From NCBI RefSeq assembly GCF_040054535.1, contig NC_090779.1, positions 21,188,501 through 21,252,500 of the forward strand: a DNA stretch of 64,000 nt, given 5' to 3'. This document shows, piece by piece, positions 1 to 13,535 of this stretch. The notes under the pieces are model-generated. The model saw only the letters and a program-made list of their open reading frames with translations. It was not told where the DNA came from and searched no databases. A program made the translations under genes and the position numbers. Source of the stretch: Antennarius striatus (taxonomy: Eukaryota; Chordata; Actinopteri; Lophiiformes; Antennariidae). Position 1 is the first letter of the stretch. Each line of letters begins with the position of its first letter.

Positions 1-1271
1 TCACCGCTCAGGTATCAATCCGACCCACAATTCATGCTAAAAATCTGTCTAATTTCTGTCAGAATGACTGAGAAACACACGAGGAGGAGACAGATGATGA
101 CGGCGTGTTTATGTCTCGTGCTATCTGGTGACCTGTCTGAGTGGATCCTTTCACTTCGGGTCAGCCCGTGACCTGCTTAAGCCGGACCAAAGCCAAACAC
201 CAGAGAGGATTGATCAAGCTGGCTCTGTTGGTCTGTCCGAAACGTCCACGGACATTTTTTTATGGCCGGACATTCAAAGTAAACACCGTGATAGAAATGT
301 TTTAATGAAATCCAAAGTAGAAAATTTAATCTTCTTGGACCAAAAAGGCCCAGCTGCTATGGATAGACGGTACTTGTTTTTGTTATATTCTAATACAAGG
401 AATTATTTTCTGTCTGTCCATTTGTAATCCGCCTTTCACAATCACCTTTCATCTGCGATAGTTCAAATTTAGCATGTGAGTTGCTGGATAATGTTAACAC
501 ATCGTAGTCTCCATCCCTCTTTCTGATGAAGGCAGAATATTCACCCAAATACGGCTCTAAAAAGGTAGTTTGCTGGTGTGATTTTTGCGCTGACTCTTCC
601 TTTGCGTCTTTGAATTCCCAGCTGACTCCGTGGTATCAACGCCATAAGGCCAAACAACGGAAATGGTCAAGGGGTCATGACCTTAAAGCGGTTGGGCTCG
701 TGTTCAATCAGAAGGTCAAGAGGGCTGATGAGAGATTTCATCAATAAACCACTCAGTTAGTGAGTTCAACCAAACTTGTAAGGCTGTAAAACTGTTGTGA
801 CCATATTTGATATCAGAAACAAACAGATTCATTGTTTAGTTTGTTGTTTGAACAATAACCTGACAAAACTGTTTCAGTTATTTGTGATCATTTAAGGCTC
901 AAAAACATTTCATACTTCATAAAAAAAATATCTCTGATTGGACTTGTGATACAAGTGAGCCCAACATTCAAAACTTAATTCAAAAACCTAAATAGAGGCT
1001 TCAAAAGGTAAAATGACATTAAGCGCGGTTGTACAGTATTCTCTATAAGCAATCGCTGAAATTAGAATGTGTGTTGTTGTTTTTTTTGGTCCTCTTCTCT
1101 TCTTCTTTTTTGTTTTACAGGGATCGTCACCGCAAGTCATGAGGTGCAAAAGATTGGTTATAAGCATCAGTTTTTCTCTTTTGGTAAGAATTAGGTTCTA
1201 TGGACTAGTTTCTTTCACTATTTAGTGTTAAGTGGTCGAACCGCGGAAGACCCTCTTATCAGTTAAGCCCT
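1..1271. other. Intergenic sequence, no gene seen
   Basis: AT-rich intergenic DNA. The short open frames here (at 128-427 and 526-747) have no recognisable domain, no splice context and ordinary base composition. I see nothing I can support as a gene, only poly-T and poly-A runs. Confidence 0.6.
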
Positions 1272-1276
1272 AAAAA
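1272..1276 (-). terminator. RNA polymerase III terminator of tRNA-Leu
   Basis: Read on the minus strand, a run of five T residues begins three bases past the discriminator base of the tRNA-Leu gene. This is the usual pol III stop signal. Confidence 0.8.
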
Positions 1277-1278
1277 TT

Positions 1279-1360
1279 TGGCAGTGGTGGGATTCGAACC
1301 CACGCCCCCGAAGAGACTGGAGCCTTAATCCAGCGCCTTAGACCGCTCGGCCACACTACC
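1279..1360 (-). tRNA. tRNA-Leu (anticodon AAG)
   Basis: The minus strand folds as a class II (long variable arm) tRNA. It begins GGTAGTGTGGCCGAGCGGTC and its 3' acceptor strand is CACTGCC followed by discriminator A, which is the leucine identity base. The seven-pair acceptor stem has one G-T pair. The anticodon stem CTGGA/TCCAG encloses loop TTAAGGC, giving anticodon AAG, which reads CUU after A34 is edited to inosine. The variable arm lies between the anticodon and T arms, and the T arm carries GGTTCGAATCC. The A box (TGGCCGAGCGG) and B box (GGTTCGAATCC) are both intact, no intron is present, and a T5 terminator follows, so the gene looks functional. No other tRNA gene is in the window. Confidence 0.95.
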
Positions 1361-3519
1361 TTCTCCTTGCTGCAGTCAAAGAAAGATGATACAAAGGCTG
1401 GAGCTTCAGCCTGATTTGTTTTGGTAAAATCAGGACCTTTTTTCTGGCTATTTGCTGCTGGTCAGCTTTGGCATTGAACTTGGCGTCCTCCTGCACATCT
1501 CTAGTCCGTTGTTTGACACTAAACTATCACATTTCCCAAACAGCGACAACTCTCCACACAGACGATGAAACGTTCAATGATGCTTGGGTTTCAGCTCTTC
1601 ACCGGATTGAATCCTGGCGGCTCGTACTCTGACGTCCCTTGAGGGCACCCGCCAGTCGAAGTCGTGGCCCCTTTGGTAAAGTTTGGACCTTCTCAGTAGG
1701 AAACGGGCCCCTGGGACCCATTTATAATGCGACCCCAAGCTTGCGGGGCAGCACTCGGTCGCAGGCACTTCTCTGCCAAGTGTTAACAGAGAGATTCTTA
1801 AAATCGGAGCAGCCATATGTACCGCACACCGGAGATTTAACTGAGCTTTTCATCAAGGAGGGGGTCACATTTTCTCCTCTTACAGCCCAAAGCACTCAGG
1901 GTCGAAGTCGGGCGCCTGCTGACAGGTCAGCCATCTTGGAGGATTTTTCTGTGATGTGTGAGGCATTCAGTCACTGGGCTGAGTTCCAACTATAATCACA
2001 CCTCACTAATGTGCACATTTACACATTTCCTTATTGAATATTTAAAATGATGATTCTGCAAAATTAATCGCAACATGTATAAAACATGAATGAGTGCATA
2101 AAATCTAAGAGAAAGACATTTTTTGGATTAAAAAAAAACAAGGGAACAACGGTGGCTTGCTTTAAATGAAGAACACTATTTGGAGAAGCCAAATAAAGCG
2201 GAATCATCACAACGTTCTAAAAGATGGTTTCTGTCTGTACAACATAAATAATGATATCAACTTGACACAAAAAAAATGACACAACAGGAAGTCCAGAGGA
2301 GTCGGTTCACTGAAAGAAGAGTCGGCACCGCAATAAGTCGTCAGAAAAACAAAAATACTATTCTGTTCCCAGAATAAAGTCTGAAGACTTGAGTGCCTCT
2401 GGTTGAGAATGTGAGCTGTGGATGCCCTCTGAGACCCGGGACCAGATTCCATCCTAAAATAACATTCTGCTTGAAAAGAGATGTCCTGAGGTTGCAGAGC
2501 TGCTTTCTGCAGGAATTTACACTTCAGTTAATTGGCGATTCCTTCTTAGTTGCGGTGAACTCAGTGGAGACCCGGGAATATTTTTGATGCCTGCTTGAAA
2601 TGCACAGAGACTCCAACCTTTGACCTGCTTACTGTTGCTTCCATATAACATTTATGGGAAGGGCTTTGATGTCTGACAAAACTCAGACATAAAATGAACA
2701 TCAGAAACGACAAAAATGACCAGGTCAATGACAATATTGTGTCGACAAAAAAATAAAGACTTTGTCCATGCAGATTATGATTCTATATGATTGTTAGGGA
2801 GGGATACAATCCACAACAATTAACGAAGATCTTTATATTTATATAAATTTAAATATTTAGTTGTTTTAGCTGTTTTAGCTGTTTTAGTTGACAGCTCTTT
2901 CTACATAATAACAGACAGCCAGAGAGGGCAGGCAAAAAGCTTGCTTTATATATGAAACACTAAACTGAACAGTAGCATTACTCAAAACATACTTATTTTG
3001 TAGTATTTACAATTTTTGAAAATACTTAGACAATTAGTTACATATAAGATCTTTGACTCAAACATCAGTTAGTGAATATCATATAACTACATTTTAAATT
3101 AGAAATATAGCTCTTCAGGGCAATAGCAAATGAACGGTGACATTAAAGACTAGGGTTGAGCAGTTTTTGGACTTGTTATTCACTTATTCCACAGAAGAAA
3201 GACGCATTTAATGAGCATTAAAATATTTATTATTATTGAATTTTTAAAATGATTAATGGATTTTATGATTTTATTTAATAAATAAATGAATTGTTGCAAT
3301 CTAAGTGGTGTAACATACAGCACATTTGTTAAGGTTGAAGTACAATAGGACACAAATATATCTCCTAGGTGGAAGGTTTCACCTCAGAAGGACGGACACT
3401 ACTGATTTGGTGACAGGGTGTCTCTGAATGATGCATTTCCACCCTTTGAGCACTGATATCAATTATTGTCTACCAGCATGACAAGTGGGGCGGCGCTGTT
3501 TCGCTCCTTTGAGTCAAAA

Positions 3520-3610
3520 CTCGAGATTCAAGAGTTTTATTGTCTTATGCACAGCAAACATGTATGTAGTTATACTGCGCAGTGAAGGAGTGTGAATAGT
3601 GTGTGTTGTG
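3520..3610. repeat. Fragment of a dispersed fish repeat
   Basis: The stretch around GATTCAAGAGTTTTATTGTC followed by a GCACAG...ACTGCGCAGTGAAG pattern resembles a sequence found scattered in many fish genomes (an ATTCAAG-TTTTATTGTCATATGCACA type element, probably a retrotransposon end). Assignment is from memory of the pattern only. Confidence 0.4.
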
Positions 3611-5836
3611 GATGTGTGCTGTCTCCAGACATCTTGATCTCTCGCTGGGGTGCCTTCCTGTCTTGTGCAGTGCTGTTTCTGTACTGGACCTTGACAGAGG
3701 CGCTCTTGATATTGTAGCTTAGGGTTTTGGTTGACATACCAAACTTTCTCCGTCTCCTCAGAGAATACAATCTCTGCTGGGATTTCTTGATGGTTTGTTG
3801 GGTATTGTGCCACCAGGTGAGGTCTTTGCTGATGTAGGTGTCAAGAACCTTCTGGACCTGGGAAGAAATAGTGACTTTTGTTTCTGAATGGAACATTTTA
3901 CTTTAAAATGTGTCACCAAAAGCAAAAAAAGAATTACTCAAGTTTAAACAAATTTTACATTACAGCTGTGATTGAATGAGTATGAACATACATCTTATTA
4001 GACTGTAGTGGAGTGCATCGAATCAGCACATAAGGAAAGTAATAAATGTTTTTAATGCTAATGATGTTACTGATAGTCTTTTATTCTGTATCAAAAAATG
4101 CATTCCATGTTATTTTAGATATTAAATGTATCACAGTGCTGTTTATGTAAGTATTTGTAAAGAGTATTTCTGGCTCAGAGGGAATCAGAGCTTTTATCTC
4201 TTTCACAGATGGAGAGACACCTGTTGTACTGGGAAAATGTACCCCAGTCAGCAGGTCAGAGGTCACGGAGACGCACTAACACTGGACTACTTATGAAAAC
4301 TATGGATGAATAGATCACTTACATCTGTAAAAAAAACTGAACAAAAAAAATCCAAAATATCTGAAGGACAATGATATTGACCAGTGGGGTAGGCTACTGG
4401 TAGGCAACTAGTAACCTGTTCAAAGTTATCAGCTAAAAGTCAGGGAGTGACGTGTGATATGTCCCCACAAAATGAAAAGAAGAAGCGTTAACTCACCAAA
4501 ATTGGGAATAGTAATCGTACCTTAAAAGTGTTTGTTAGTATAGTGCATGAAATCAATCAATAACATTCCATCATTGCAGCTGACATGAATTTAAGGACTT
4601 AAGGCTCATTTATAGGTTCAAGAGATTGTGGTGAGATGACAGAAAACTTTGATCATGGCCGGAAAATCACATTCAAAAACCCCAACATCGATCAGATTAA
4701 CTGATAAACTGATAATAAGGAATAAGAAAGAAAGAAATAAATAAAAAGAAAACGTTGGAGGTTATTACATGTGACAAGACAGTCTGAAGAACCCTGGTGA
4801 GGACAGGTGACAGCAGGACATCCTGAAGTCAAACCACACCACAAATCTTACGCACACACACAGAGAGCAGAGCTGCAGTGTCAGCACTCCAAACACCAGT
4901 GGAGCATCTGGAAACTTCATCCACTTCCACTTCTGACACAGCATCCACCTCCACCCCCTGCAGAGTGGAGGACCTGAGGGGGACAAGTCAGCCTGAGGAA
5001 CTGAGGGAAGCGTCTTGGGGGGGAAATCTCACGAGGGACAAACGATCCTGCCATGTTACTGAAAGGAACGACGCGACCCGGAAGTCTTGTTTTTTACATC
5101 AGACTCAATGTGGTAGACCAATCTCTCCCTGGGAACCTAATACAACGGTAGAGTACGAGGGAAAGACTGGGACTGTAAACGCTGCGGAAAAGATCACATT
5201 TTACACTTGATGCTCAAATTTATAAATAGAATGTCCAAAAAAATGTAGAATAAATGGTTCAATTACACTAAAATGTGCACACTTTCTAAGCTTACCCAGA
5301 ATCCAGTATTGATGTTATATTTTTACAAACCTGTTGGGCTACTGGATGAAAACTGCCCTTGGTTGGTGTTTTCTATGAGTGGCCACTGGATAAAAGTTCA
5401 TACCAGTGCCACCACAATGGAGGCATGCAGGAAAAACAAACTCTCGCAAAAAAAATAAAAACTGTTCTTTTTGTTTATCCTCGTTACGTGAGACTTACTC
5501 TTGTCAGCAGTTCTATGTATCAGTAATAAAGATTTCTAAATACTGTAGATCTGCAAAAGCCTGAATTATTACAGCATTCAGTCTAAGTCCTTACGCCACC
5601 TGTGTTACCAACAAACCCCCCCCACCCACCCCCACACCCCACCCTAGCAGGCCTACAGTTGAGATATTAAACTTGATATCTGCTGGTAGTCGTAACATTC
5701 AGTCTGTGTATAAAATGACCAGCAGGAAGCAGGGCTGTGAAATGCATCAGACTCAATGTGTGAGGAGAGAGAAGTTTTTCTTGCAAGTATATAAAACTTC
5801 ACATCATTTGACTGGAAAACCTACCTTGACATTAGA

Positions 5837-5867
5837 AACCAGATCACAAACAAATTGTGATCTGGTT
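5837..5867. repeat. Short perfect inverted repeat (13-bp arms)
   Basis: AACCAGATCACAA at 5837-5849 is followed after five bases by its exact reverse complement at 5855-5867. It lies in non-coding DNA; no function is implied. Confidence 0.8.
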
Positions 5868-7363
5868 CACTTTGAACACAGCTGTCCAGTATCTTGTGGT
5901 GGTTTAGTTCTGGGCTTTGTTTCCATGGGTTTGGGCTACTTGTTTCCAATGAAAGCAACTCTGAAGCCTCCAGGATCAGATTGTAGTGTTCTTGTATCTT
6001 TTTGACAACAATTTGCGTTTGACTCATTACAGAGTCAGAGTTCTAATGAATGAAGTTGTTCCACATGAAAATTATGTTCTATTCATGGTGGTGAGGAATT
6101 GGATTGTCTTGTACAGAACCACACCTGTATGGTGACCTGGAACACCAACTGTGATCCAGTCTTCTTCACCCAAAATCAGTGTCGAACCACATGATGTTGG
6201 GACAGCAGGTGAATGGCAGAAGCACATCAGAGCTCATGGTTCTGACCAGTTTAACTGGGCTGTCAATGTAAATTCATCCATTTACATTCTGCTTCGAATA
6301 AAACTGCAGTATGAAGCTATAATCTATAAGTGATAGTTAGATAATTCTGTTGCCTTAAATAGTCCACATATTCCTAAACCTGTCGATTGGAGCGGTTCTC
6401 CCAGCTTCTTCTTCTCTTTCATCATTTGGACCCCACACACTACTCTCCTTCTCTCTCTGCTTGCACTTACACTCAGTCTCAGATAGCCTGATGGTCTGTT
6501 CCTGCTGTTACTGGTTGGTTCAAGCCAGGGACCCCCCACCCTGCCCTGGCTGAGTGCCGGACTGCAGAGGGCAGGACGGCGCCTCCACTACTTAGAGGGC
6601 AAAATTCGCCGGGTTCATAGCTTCGTCTGTGACTGGAAAATGGGATTATATCCTGCGGTTTGTCTAAATCCACTGACCCAGGGAAAAGAAAATCTCTCAC
6701 TGCTGTTTTCTGAGGCTGATGTCTGATTAAGAGCCTGAAACACCATTACCAAACGTTTGAGGTATTCAGCTGCTAGAGAGCCGAGCAACGGGCACTGACT
6801 GCAGCAGGTGTAGCTTTATGATATCGAAACTCAAACATTTTAATGATATAAACAGTTCAATGTATCATTGACCAGAGATGTAACTTTGTTTGACTTCATT
6901 AAAATATATAAATATATAAATTATAACAGCTTGAATTGGATTGCTGTGTGGCTTAACTCCAGTGATTTTTAACTCTTCTTCCAATGCTGCTACGATATTA
7001 ATACTTTTTCAACACTGTCAGCAGAGTTTTTAGTTATTCAAGGTTCTCAGAAGTTGAATCTTACTGATATTATGTGAAGTCTGGTCAAATTTCAATTGTC
7101 CAATATTGTTTGGAAGAAAAAAAAAAGCTATGCTTGACAACAGGGGACAATTTTCAAGAACCCAAGAGACTTCCTTGACAGTGAAGAAGCACATCCTAAA
7201 GCATACTCTTACTTATCATCTATTTTATACTGTTAGCATTTTGAATAAAACCAACATTTATAAAAATAACATCAATCCGTCTCTTAAAAGTCATTTTAAA
7301 GACGATTTCCTTATTTTTCCCTTCAGTTTCACTACAATGTGACTCCTTTGTCGTACCAATGAT

Positions 7364-7382
7364 GCTGCCCCCTGCTGGCCAC
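7364..7382 (-). promoter_or_regulatory. Possible CTCF-type site
   Basis: GCTGCCCCCTGCTGGCCAC is close to the reverse form of the vertebrate CTCF core motif. This is a motif match only; such matches also occur inside fish repeats. Confidence 0.35.
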
Positions 7383-7734
7383 TAGACAAAAGGCAGTTTT
7401 AAAACCGGTTTTATTTTTTACACCCAGGAGCTCCATCGACTATTCATACAATTTGAATTTTATCACCATATAAATCATATAACTGAAAAATAATTAATTT
7501 GCCTCAGCTGTAGGTTCACAGGTAATTGTTTGCATGCCAGACTGCATCCATGCCAGATGCAATAATATATGATCTGTCGTTTGTATTCAACCTTTCTAGT
7601 TCCACGTTCCTCAGGTGCTGAGATGACATGAAAATCTCTCCCTGTAAGACGAGCCGTTCATTCTGTTACATAACGTATTGTCTGACATTTACAGTGTAAA
7701 GCACGCTGCAATAGGTTAAGCATGAGTGTTTGCA

Positions 7735-7830
7735 GTGTTTGCATCCCCAGTGGGAATCAAACTCTCAACCCTGGCAGTCAGACTGCCTTGCTTTCTGCCT
7801 GTCGAGCTGCACAGGACACTTGATCCCCAT
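7735..7830. repeat. Possible tRNA-derived SINE relic
   Basis: The text around GGGAATCAAACTCTCAACC and CTGTCGAGCTGCACAGG resembles the decayed B-box end of tRNA-derived SINE-like repeats in fish. It is too degraded to name. Confidence 0.3.
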
Positions 7831-8066
7831 CGTATGTGAGGTTTAAATGGGTTTAAATGAGGGCTCAGGGGAGTGGTGGGGGTGGGGGGGGTGAAGCGGG
7901 ACGTGGTGGGGTTGAGAGAGGAGATGAATGGCTGCCGTTGGGAACTGCACCGAGGCATTCTGGGAACTGGTCATGGTGAGGCCTTCCTTATGGCTCTCTA
8001 TGAGAAATGGTGAGAGTGTGACAGGAGCCAAATGGAGCTGACAGCCAACTGGTTTGACTTCCTCTG

Positions 8067-8067
<1 letters not shown>

Positions 8068-8132
<65 letters not shown>
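8068..8132. repeat. (CA)n microsatellite
   Basis: Uninterrupted CA dinucleotide run of about 32 units. It creates spurious poly-His/Thr and poly-Cys/Val reading frames on both strands. Confidence 0.98.
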
Positions 8133-8134
<2 letters not shown>

Positions 8135-8214
8135 CTTTGTTGCATCAAATCTCTCGCACTTCCATTCTTTCCTTCTTTTTTTTTCACCCTTCCATAATTT
8201 TGTTTTGGAATAAC

Positions 8215-8425
8215 ACGAGCTTGTGTTTCGTCTCTCTGAGAGCCACCAGCGCTCTCCAACTTTCATGTGTCCGTCCTGCCTCGACCCGCTGCTACTTGAA
8301 GACCTTTGTTTGGCTGCCGATGGGGCCAAGGGCAGATTTTGGCAGGCAAGCAGGTGCTGATAGGGACAAACTCCATAATGCAAAATGAACCCGGTGCCAA
8401 GACGCTAATGGCAGCCTGAATAAAA
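8215..8425. promoter_or_regulatory. Candidate conserved non-coding element
   Basis: A block of balanced composition without simple repeats, rich in short motifs (CTCCATAATGCAAAATGAAC, CGCTAATGGCAGCCTGAATA with a homeodomain TAAT core). It lacks coding features but looks denser than the surrounding AT-rich DNA. This is an impression from composition and motifs; conservation was not tested. Confidence 0.25.
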
Positions 8426-11400
8426 AGAACAGAGGAGGAGAGTGTGTGTTCGTGTTGGTTCTGGTGAGTCTGCCAGTGGAAAATCTACTCTGGATGCTGA
8501 TGTTCTTCAGAAGACTGATGAGCTCATCTCGGGGGGAATTTTCTTGTCTGGGCAGCAGTTACAGGTTAATACCAGAGCAATGAAGCATCGCAGTCCTTCA
8601 TGACTGTTGTTACTACGTGTTAATGCTGTGTCATATCAGCTTCCATCCGATGTTTCTGACCTTTATAACATGTAAGAATTATCAAAGCGTAATACGAAAT
8701 ACATTTAATGCATTTTGATTACAATGCAAGGTAGTATATATAAGGCATTACACACTACCCAAACATAAACTGCCCTTTATAACAAAGTAACTCGTAGCAA
8801 CCTCTGCAACTTTTGCTCACCAGTGGTCACTGTGGCCGTCATTCACACCACAATCATTATTTTGAATTATTGATTTAACTTTCCACCCTCCAGATGGATG
8901 AAATCCATTTGGATGATTATAAAGGGGCATTTTCAGGACAAGAGTTTTATTTTAAACGGTAAACTTTTGATGCAGTCTTGAAATTAATTTGCCCTAAATG
9001 TGCAAACTGTACAAATGGATTCCAGACAGTAATCTTTTTGAAACTGTCTCTGATATCACTGCATTGCAAACAGGCAAAATGGTGACCATACGTCTCCAAA
9101 CTCTTTGCATGATTGTTGAATTTTTCCTGCTGGGACTCCACCCATTCATATCAAAATCTGTTTGACAAATCTGTGTAGAACTTTACACAACATCTTGCAA
9201 ACATCGATGACCACGTAACTCTTCCGACTTTCACTGGTGACGTGAAAAAAAAACTTTTCAAAGTCCACTCATTTTTTGGTCAGGAGGTGATTTATCTGAA
9301 TGAAAGATTCCCGAAACACAAAATATATTTTAGAAAATAGAATACTTACTATACATCCAAATGTATAGTAGCTCTGATATAATTCTGTCTTCTAGTTTTA
9401 ACAAAAACGTAATCAGCATTCAAATTTTATTTCTACTGTATTAAACACGACATGAGCAGCTTCTTTCAAAACACTTGGTCTTTTCTCCTTTGACATTTTC
9501 CTCTCTAAATTCTCACCATTCTCTCTGCCGTTAGTTTATTTGCTGTTAACAGCAGTTTGTGTCTCCATTTGTGAATCTCAGGATGTAAAATTCTTCATGG
9601 TACACATGCTGTAACCCGATCGCTGTTCGTTCCTGGGGTCCTCCCTCGGCCTCGACGCTCAGCGTTTATGGCCAGGCTGCTACAGTTACAACGCTAAAGC
9701 TGAGGCTAAATGGCTCTTTACTGCAGTCAACTCCAGCATTCCTCAGCTTTTGTCACAGCCACGCTCCACGCTGCCGCTCCATGCTGACGGAGGAAACAGA
9801 AGAAGGAGGCAGGAAGCCGGAGGATGTCAGGAGCTCGATCAGTCTCGGCTTCAGTTTCCATGACGGAGGACATTTTTCAGCCATGTAAAAGATTATAAAC
9901 AGCCTTGCTGATTTGCACATTCAGCTCACTATGAGAAGAACATGTTGGCCTGCAGATGATCACGTTTTAGGTCTTTAAAAATATCTCTGCTGATACATCG
10001 CTATGCTCACTATTATGCACATCAGCATGTTGTGCACATGAGAATAATTTCAACTTATACAATTGATCCTTGTGATCAATGAGATTTCAAAGATGCAAAA
10101 CACTAACGTTTGGTGGAAAGTGTTGAAAATTACTCATTGGTATAATGTTTACATTCCATTCTAGTGTTAGGTGATTAAATCTAGAAATATGTGCCTACGC
10201 ATGTACTGTAGGTGAGTAACGGTACACAGAAAAACAAAATCCATAAATAAACTTTTCTCTAGCTGTTGGTTGGCGGAAAAATGTGGTGATTTTTTTTATT
10301 TTTATTTTATCAATAATCAATTGACCACTGAAAATTTGATCCTGTGCTGGTTGTGTTAATTGCAGCATTCCGATATTTACTTTTCGAGACTTATTTCTGG
10401 CAAACAGAGTAACATTGCTGACCTTTGGGCTGAAATTATAGTAAATGTATCTCATTTGCTCCACAAGAAATATTGAATTTAGACAAAAAATGAACAGCTT
10501 TACTTTGAATTTCACACACTCTCTAGTCCAGCGATCACCATCAGACCCCAACATCCCTTCAGGAATGTTCTGTCCACCGGTTAAAGCTCATCAAATGGTC
10601 CTGCAGAGGCGTTGATGTTTGACGGATAATTCACCATTTGTACAGAAGAAGAATGTAACAAAGTGTGTGGACCACCAGGACGGAGACGACAGGACACCAT
10701 TGAGCCATCGTTAGGATCTAACATCCAGAGGCTTGTCCAGCCTCGTCCGGCAGCCGCCCTGGCTCTGTGTTTGGGTTGTTCTCAGCTGCTGGTCCTTTCA
10801 GAGCCACTGGGCCACCTCTTGGCTTGTGTCCCCTCTGAGAGCCCAGCTGGAAACCCGAGGAGGTGCGTGGAATCAAACGGCTGGAGATGAAGGCAAACGC
10901 TGAGCTGCTCTGATCTTTGCTGAGGTCTGCTGACGTCCTGCAGGGCCGAGCAGGAGGGGGTGACAATCATCCTCCAGGAGGAACACCGGACCGGACACTG
11001 CAGCAGTTTCTTCTGAAACCCTGTGTACAGTGTGTGCAGTTAATAAATAGTATGCCTTTGGAGATACATGATGATTGGAGTAACTTCGCACAACATGTTG
11101 ATGTTCGTGTGTAATAGTGAGGCCGTCACCACCAGAGTTACAGCTGAGGACTTCGAAGCTTTGACCAGTTTAAGCTGTTCACTGTGTGTCTAAATGACAC
11201 CAGTACAAAAACTAGTACACAAAAAAGGTATTCATCCTTTCCTGAATTAATCGCACAACGTATTATTTATTTTATGAGACAAATATTTTGGTGGTAACCT
11301 TTTCTAAAAGAAAATGAACAATCAAATGTTTAAACCAAAATGCAATCGAACACTTTATGAAGATAAGATTTGGATGATTCAAAGCGGGATTCTGTCCCAT

Positions 11401-11892
11401 CATCCCCTCGTGTACAAAATCAGATGAGATATAAAGCAAGTAAACACTACAAGTGTAATCATGAAGTACTTTATATGTACAGTATTTGTCTTTTGGCAGA
11501 AAATAACTTATTTGAACGAATCATTAAACATTTGAAACTTAACAACAGATAAGCAGTAGAAGAAATAATAACTTATTATATGTATATTTACTCTATTACT
11601 GTTCCTACTTCATTTATTTCACTTTTACTCTACATTATTCTGAAGTGGCCCATCCTGTATGATGATCTGGTGGATGCTGTCCATCAGTGTTGACAGTTTC
11701 TAAGAGCACTTAGTGTGTTAAAAATCATCACTCCACCACTTTCTGCTGTTACCGTGAGCTGAGAGGTGGACGTGGATGTTTTCAGGGTGAAGAACGACAG
11801 CAGCGGTACGTTGACTCATCCTGTGGAGGCTCCTCATCAGGCCTGCAGGTTAAAGGGTGACAGACCACACAGGGAGGCCAAGCACCTCGTGG

Positions 11893-11893
<1 letters not shown>

Positions 11894-11939
<46 letters not shown>

Positions 11940-11940
11940 C
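11894..11940. repeat. (CA)n microsatellite
   Basis: CA dinucleotide run with a single CG interruption near its right end. Confidence 0.95.
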
Positions 11941-12949
11941 TCTAACATGAGAGAAACGCACAAACATTCATTGTAATCTGACTCTGGTTAGTCTGTGAGG
12001 GATTACCGTTAATCTGCTCTCTGCTCATCACAACTTGAACTACTTGGTAACACAAAAAAAGCAATGTCGTTACCTGCTACCTGTGTGTTTAATAATGGAA
12101 ATAGGTAATCAGTGAATCTATAATGTGTAATTGTGCAAATCGGGATGAATTGGAAACCAGTTTTCCAGCAGCACAAACAGCTTTTCCTGATGTGTTTTAG
12201 CGAGACCAGAGCAACAGATATAAGACACATGTTGACATATTATCTGTTCTGGGCAGAGAGACTTGTGGGTAACAGCAGGTTTAAGTGATCATGTTCATTA
12301 AGTGTGACAGCGATCATCCGTACGCGATACGTGGGTCATTATCACTATTCCTGCAATTTGGAGAAACACGATATGATAATCTGGGCAGCGTCAGAAATGA
12401 CCTGTTCAATGCACAAAGAAAACATCTCATCACTGATTAGATTCACATTCATGAAAACGTGTTTTTGTCAAATTTAAACCAACTCTTTTAGTTTGCCACT
12501 TTCATTTAGTTCATTTCCAGTTTTTTGGGTTATGTAACTCTGCACATTGAGCTGTAATTAAAAAAAATATAGGCATATCTTCTTTTACATTCTCTTTATA
12601 TTAACTAAAACCATGATCTGTATAAAGAGCGAACTAGCCTCGGCTCACCTTTACTTGTGCTTCTGGTACCTGGTACTTCTGTAGCGGAGACCAAAAGCTC
12701 ACGAGACATTTCAGGCTAAATTTTGTTAAAATGTAAATAGCGAATGGAGTGAAACACCCTGTGTTGGTGGTGATCCTATAGTGTTGTCCATGTTTCCGAA
12801 TCCTGAAAACTAAAAGGCAGATATGAAGCTGTCTTGTCCTTTATCCGGTGGTCCGATAACCCACAGACCCAAACGCCTCACATGTGTAAAGCGTGTTTCT
12901 GCCAATGCTGTAAATAGTCCTGTTTTTAAATTCCCCCTCTTCTGAGCAT

Positions 12950-13110
12950 CATCATTCATCGTTGTTTAATTTCTGCCACATAACTCTGAGGCATCCATTT
13001 ACCCTCCATCCGTCTCTGGACCTCGCTATATTTGTCTCTTTAATGAGGAAGAGGGCATTCCAAAGTCTTTCTGGGTAATCACAGCGTCTGGCACAAAAGG
13101 CATCTGGGGT
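12950..13110. promoter_or_regulatory. Candidate muscle enhancer upstream of myod
   Basis: Within 40 bases there is an A/T-rich MEF2-like site (GCTATATTTG at 13025-13034) and a TEAD/MCAT core (CATTCC at 13056-13061), followed by a homeodomain-like TAATCA. The block sits about 7.4 kb upstream of the myod start codon. MEF2 and TEAD sites are typical of muscle control regions; the enhancer role is inferred. Confidence 0.3.
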
Positions 13111-13364
13111 GGGGGGGGGGGGTGAGGGTCTCACCGGGCCTCAGCGCCAAACTCAGATGTGCTTTCCTCCCATTTCAGAGATCAACAACATGCTTCAAAA
13201 GACCTGAATTTGTTCATCAGATGAAGTTTACGGCGAGTAAAGTGAGCCGGCACTCGTGAAAGCAGGAGTGGTGCTGTGACGGGGTTATGGTCCCCGTAAC
13301 GAGGTAGACTCTGGTGTCAGGTACCGGCAGTGAAACGGGGTACTGCTGCCAGCTCGGGTGTCCT

Positions 13365-13535
13365 GCGCTCTGATCAGTAATTGTATTTACCTTGTCTCTG
13401 TCTTCCCTCCATTAAGGGCAGTAATGAGGCGAGTTGTGAGCTGAGGACTTCACTGCTGATGACGATCCAAAGGATTCATAATAAGCAGCTGCTGGAGCAG
13501 CGTAAATAAAGGTCCTGCTGATCCATTTGACAGCT
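13365..13535. promoter_or_regulatory. Candidate myod enhancer with paired E-boxes
   Basis: Two CAGCTG E-boxes (near 13487 and 13530), the second preceded by TTTGA, plus TAAT homeodomain cores, lie in a block free of simple repeats. MyoD genes are autoregulated through E-boxes in distal enhancers, so this block about 7 kb upstream is a reasonable enhancer candidate. Function is inferred from motifs and position only. Confidence 0.3.

Noticed and set aside
1639-1995. 118-codon plus-strand ORF
   Set aside because: No recognised domain, no splice context, and an overlapping ORF on the other strand; the composition simply lacks stops.
7843-8388. Long Cys/Val and His/Thr ORFs over the CA run on both strands
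   Set aside because: Direct by-product of the (CA)n microsatellite.
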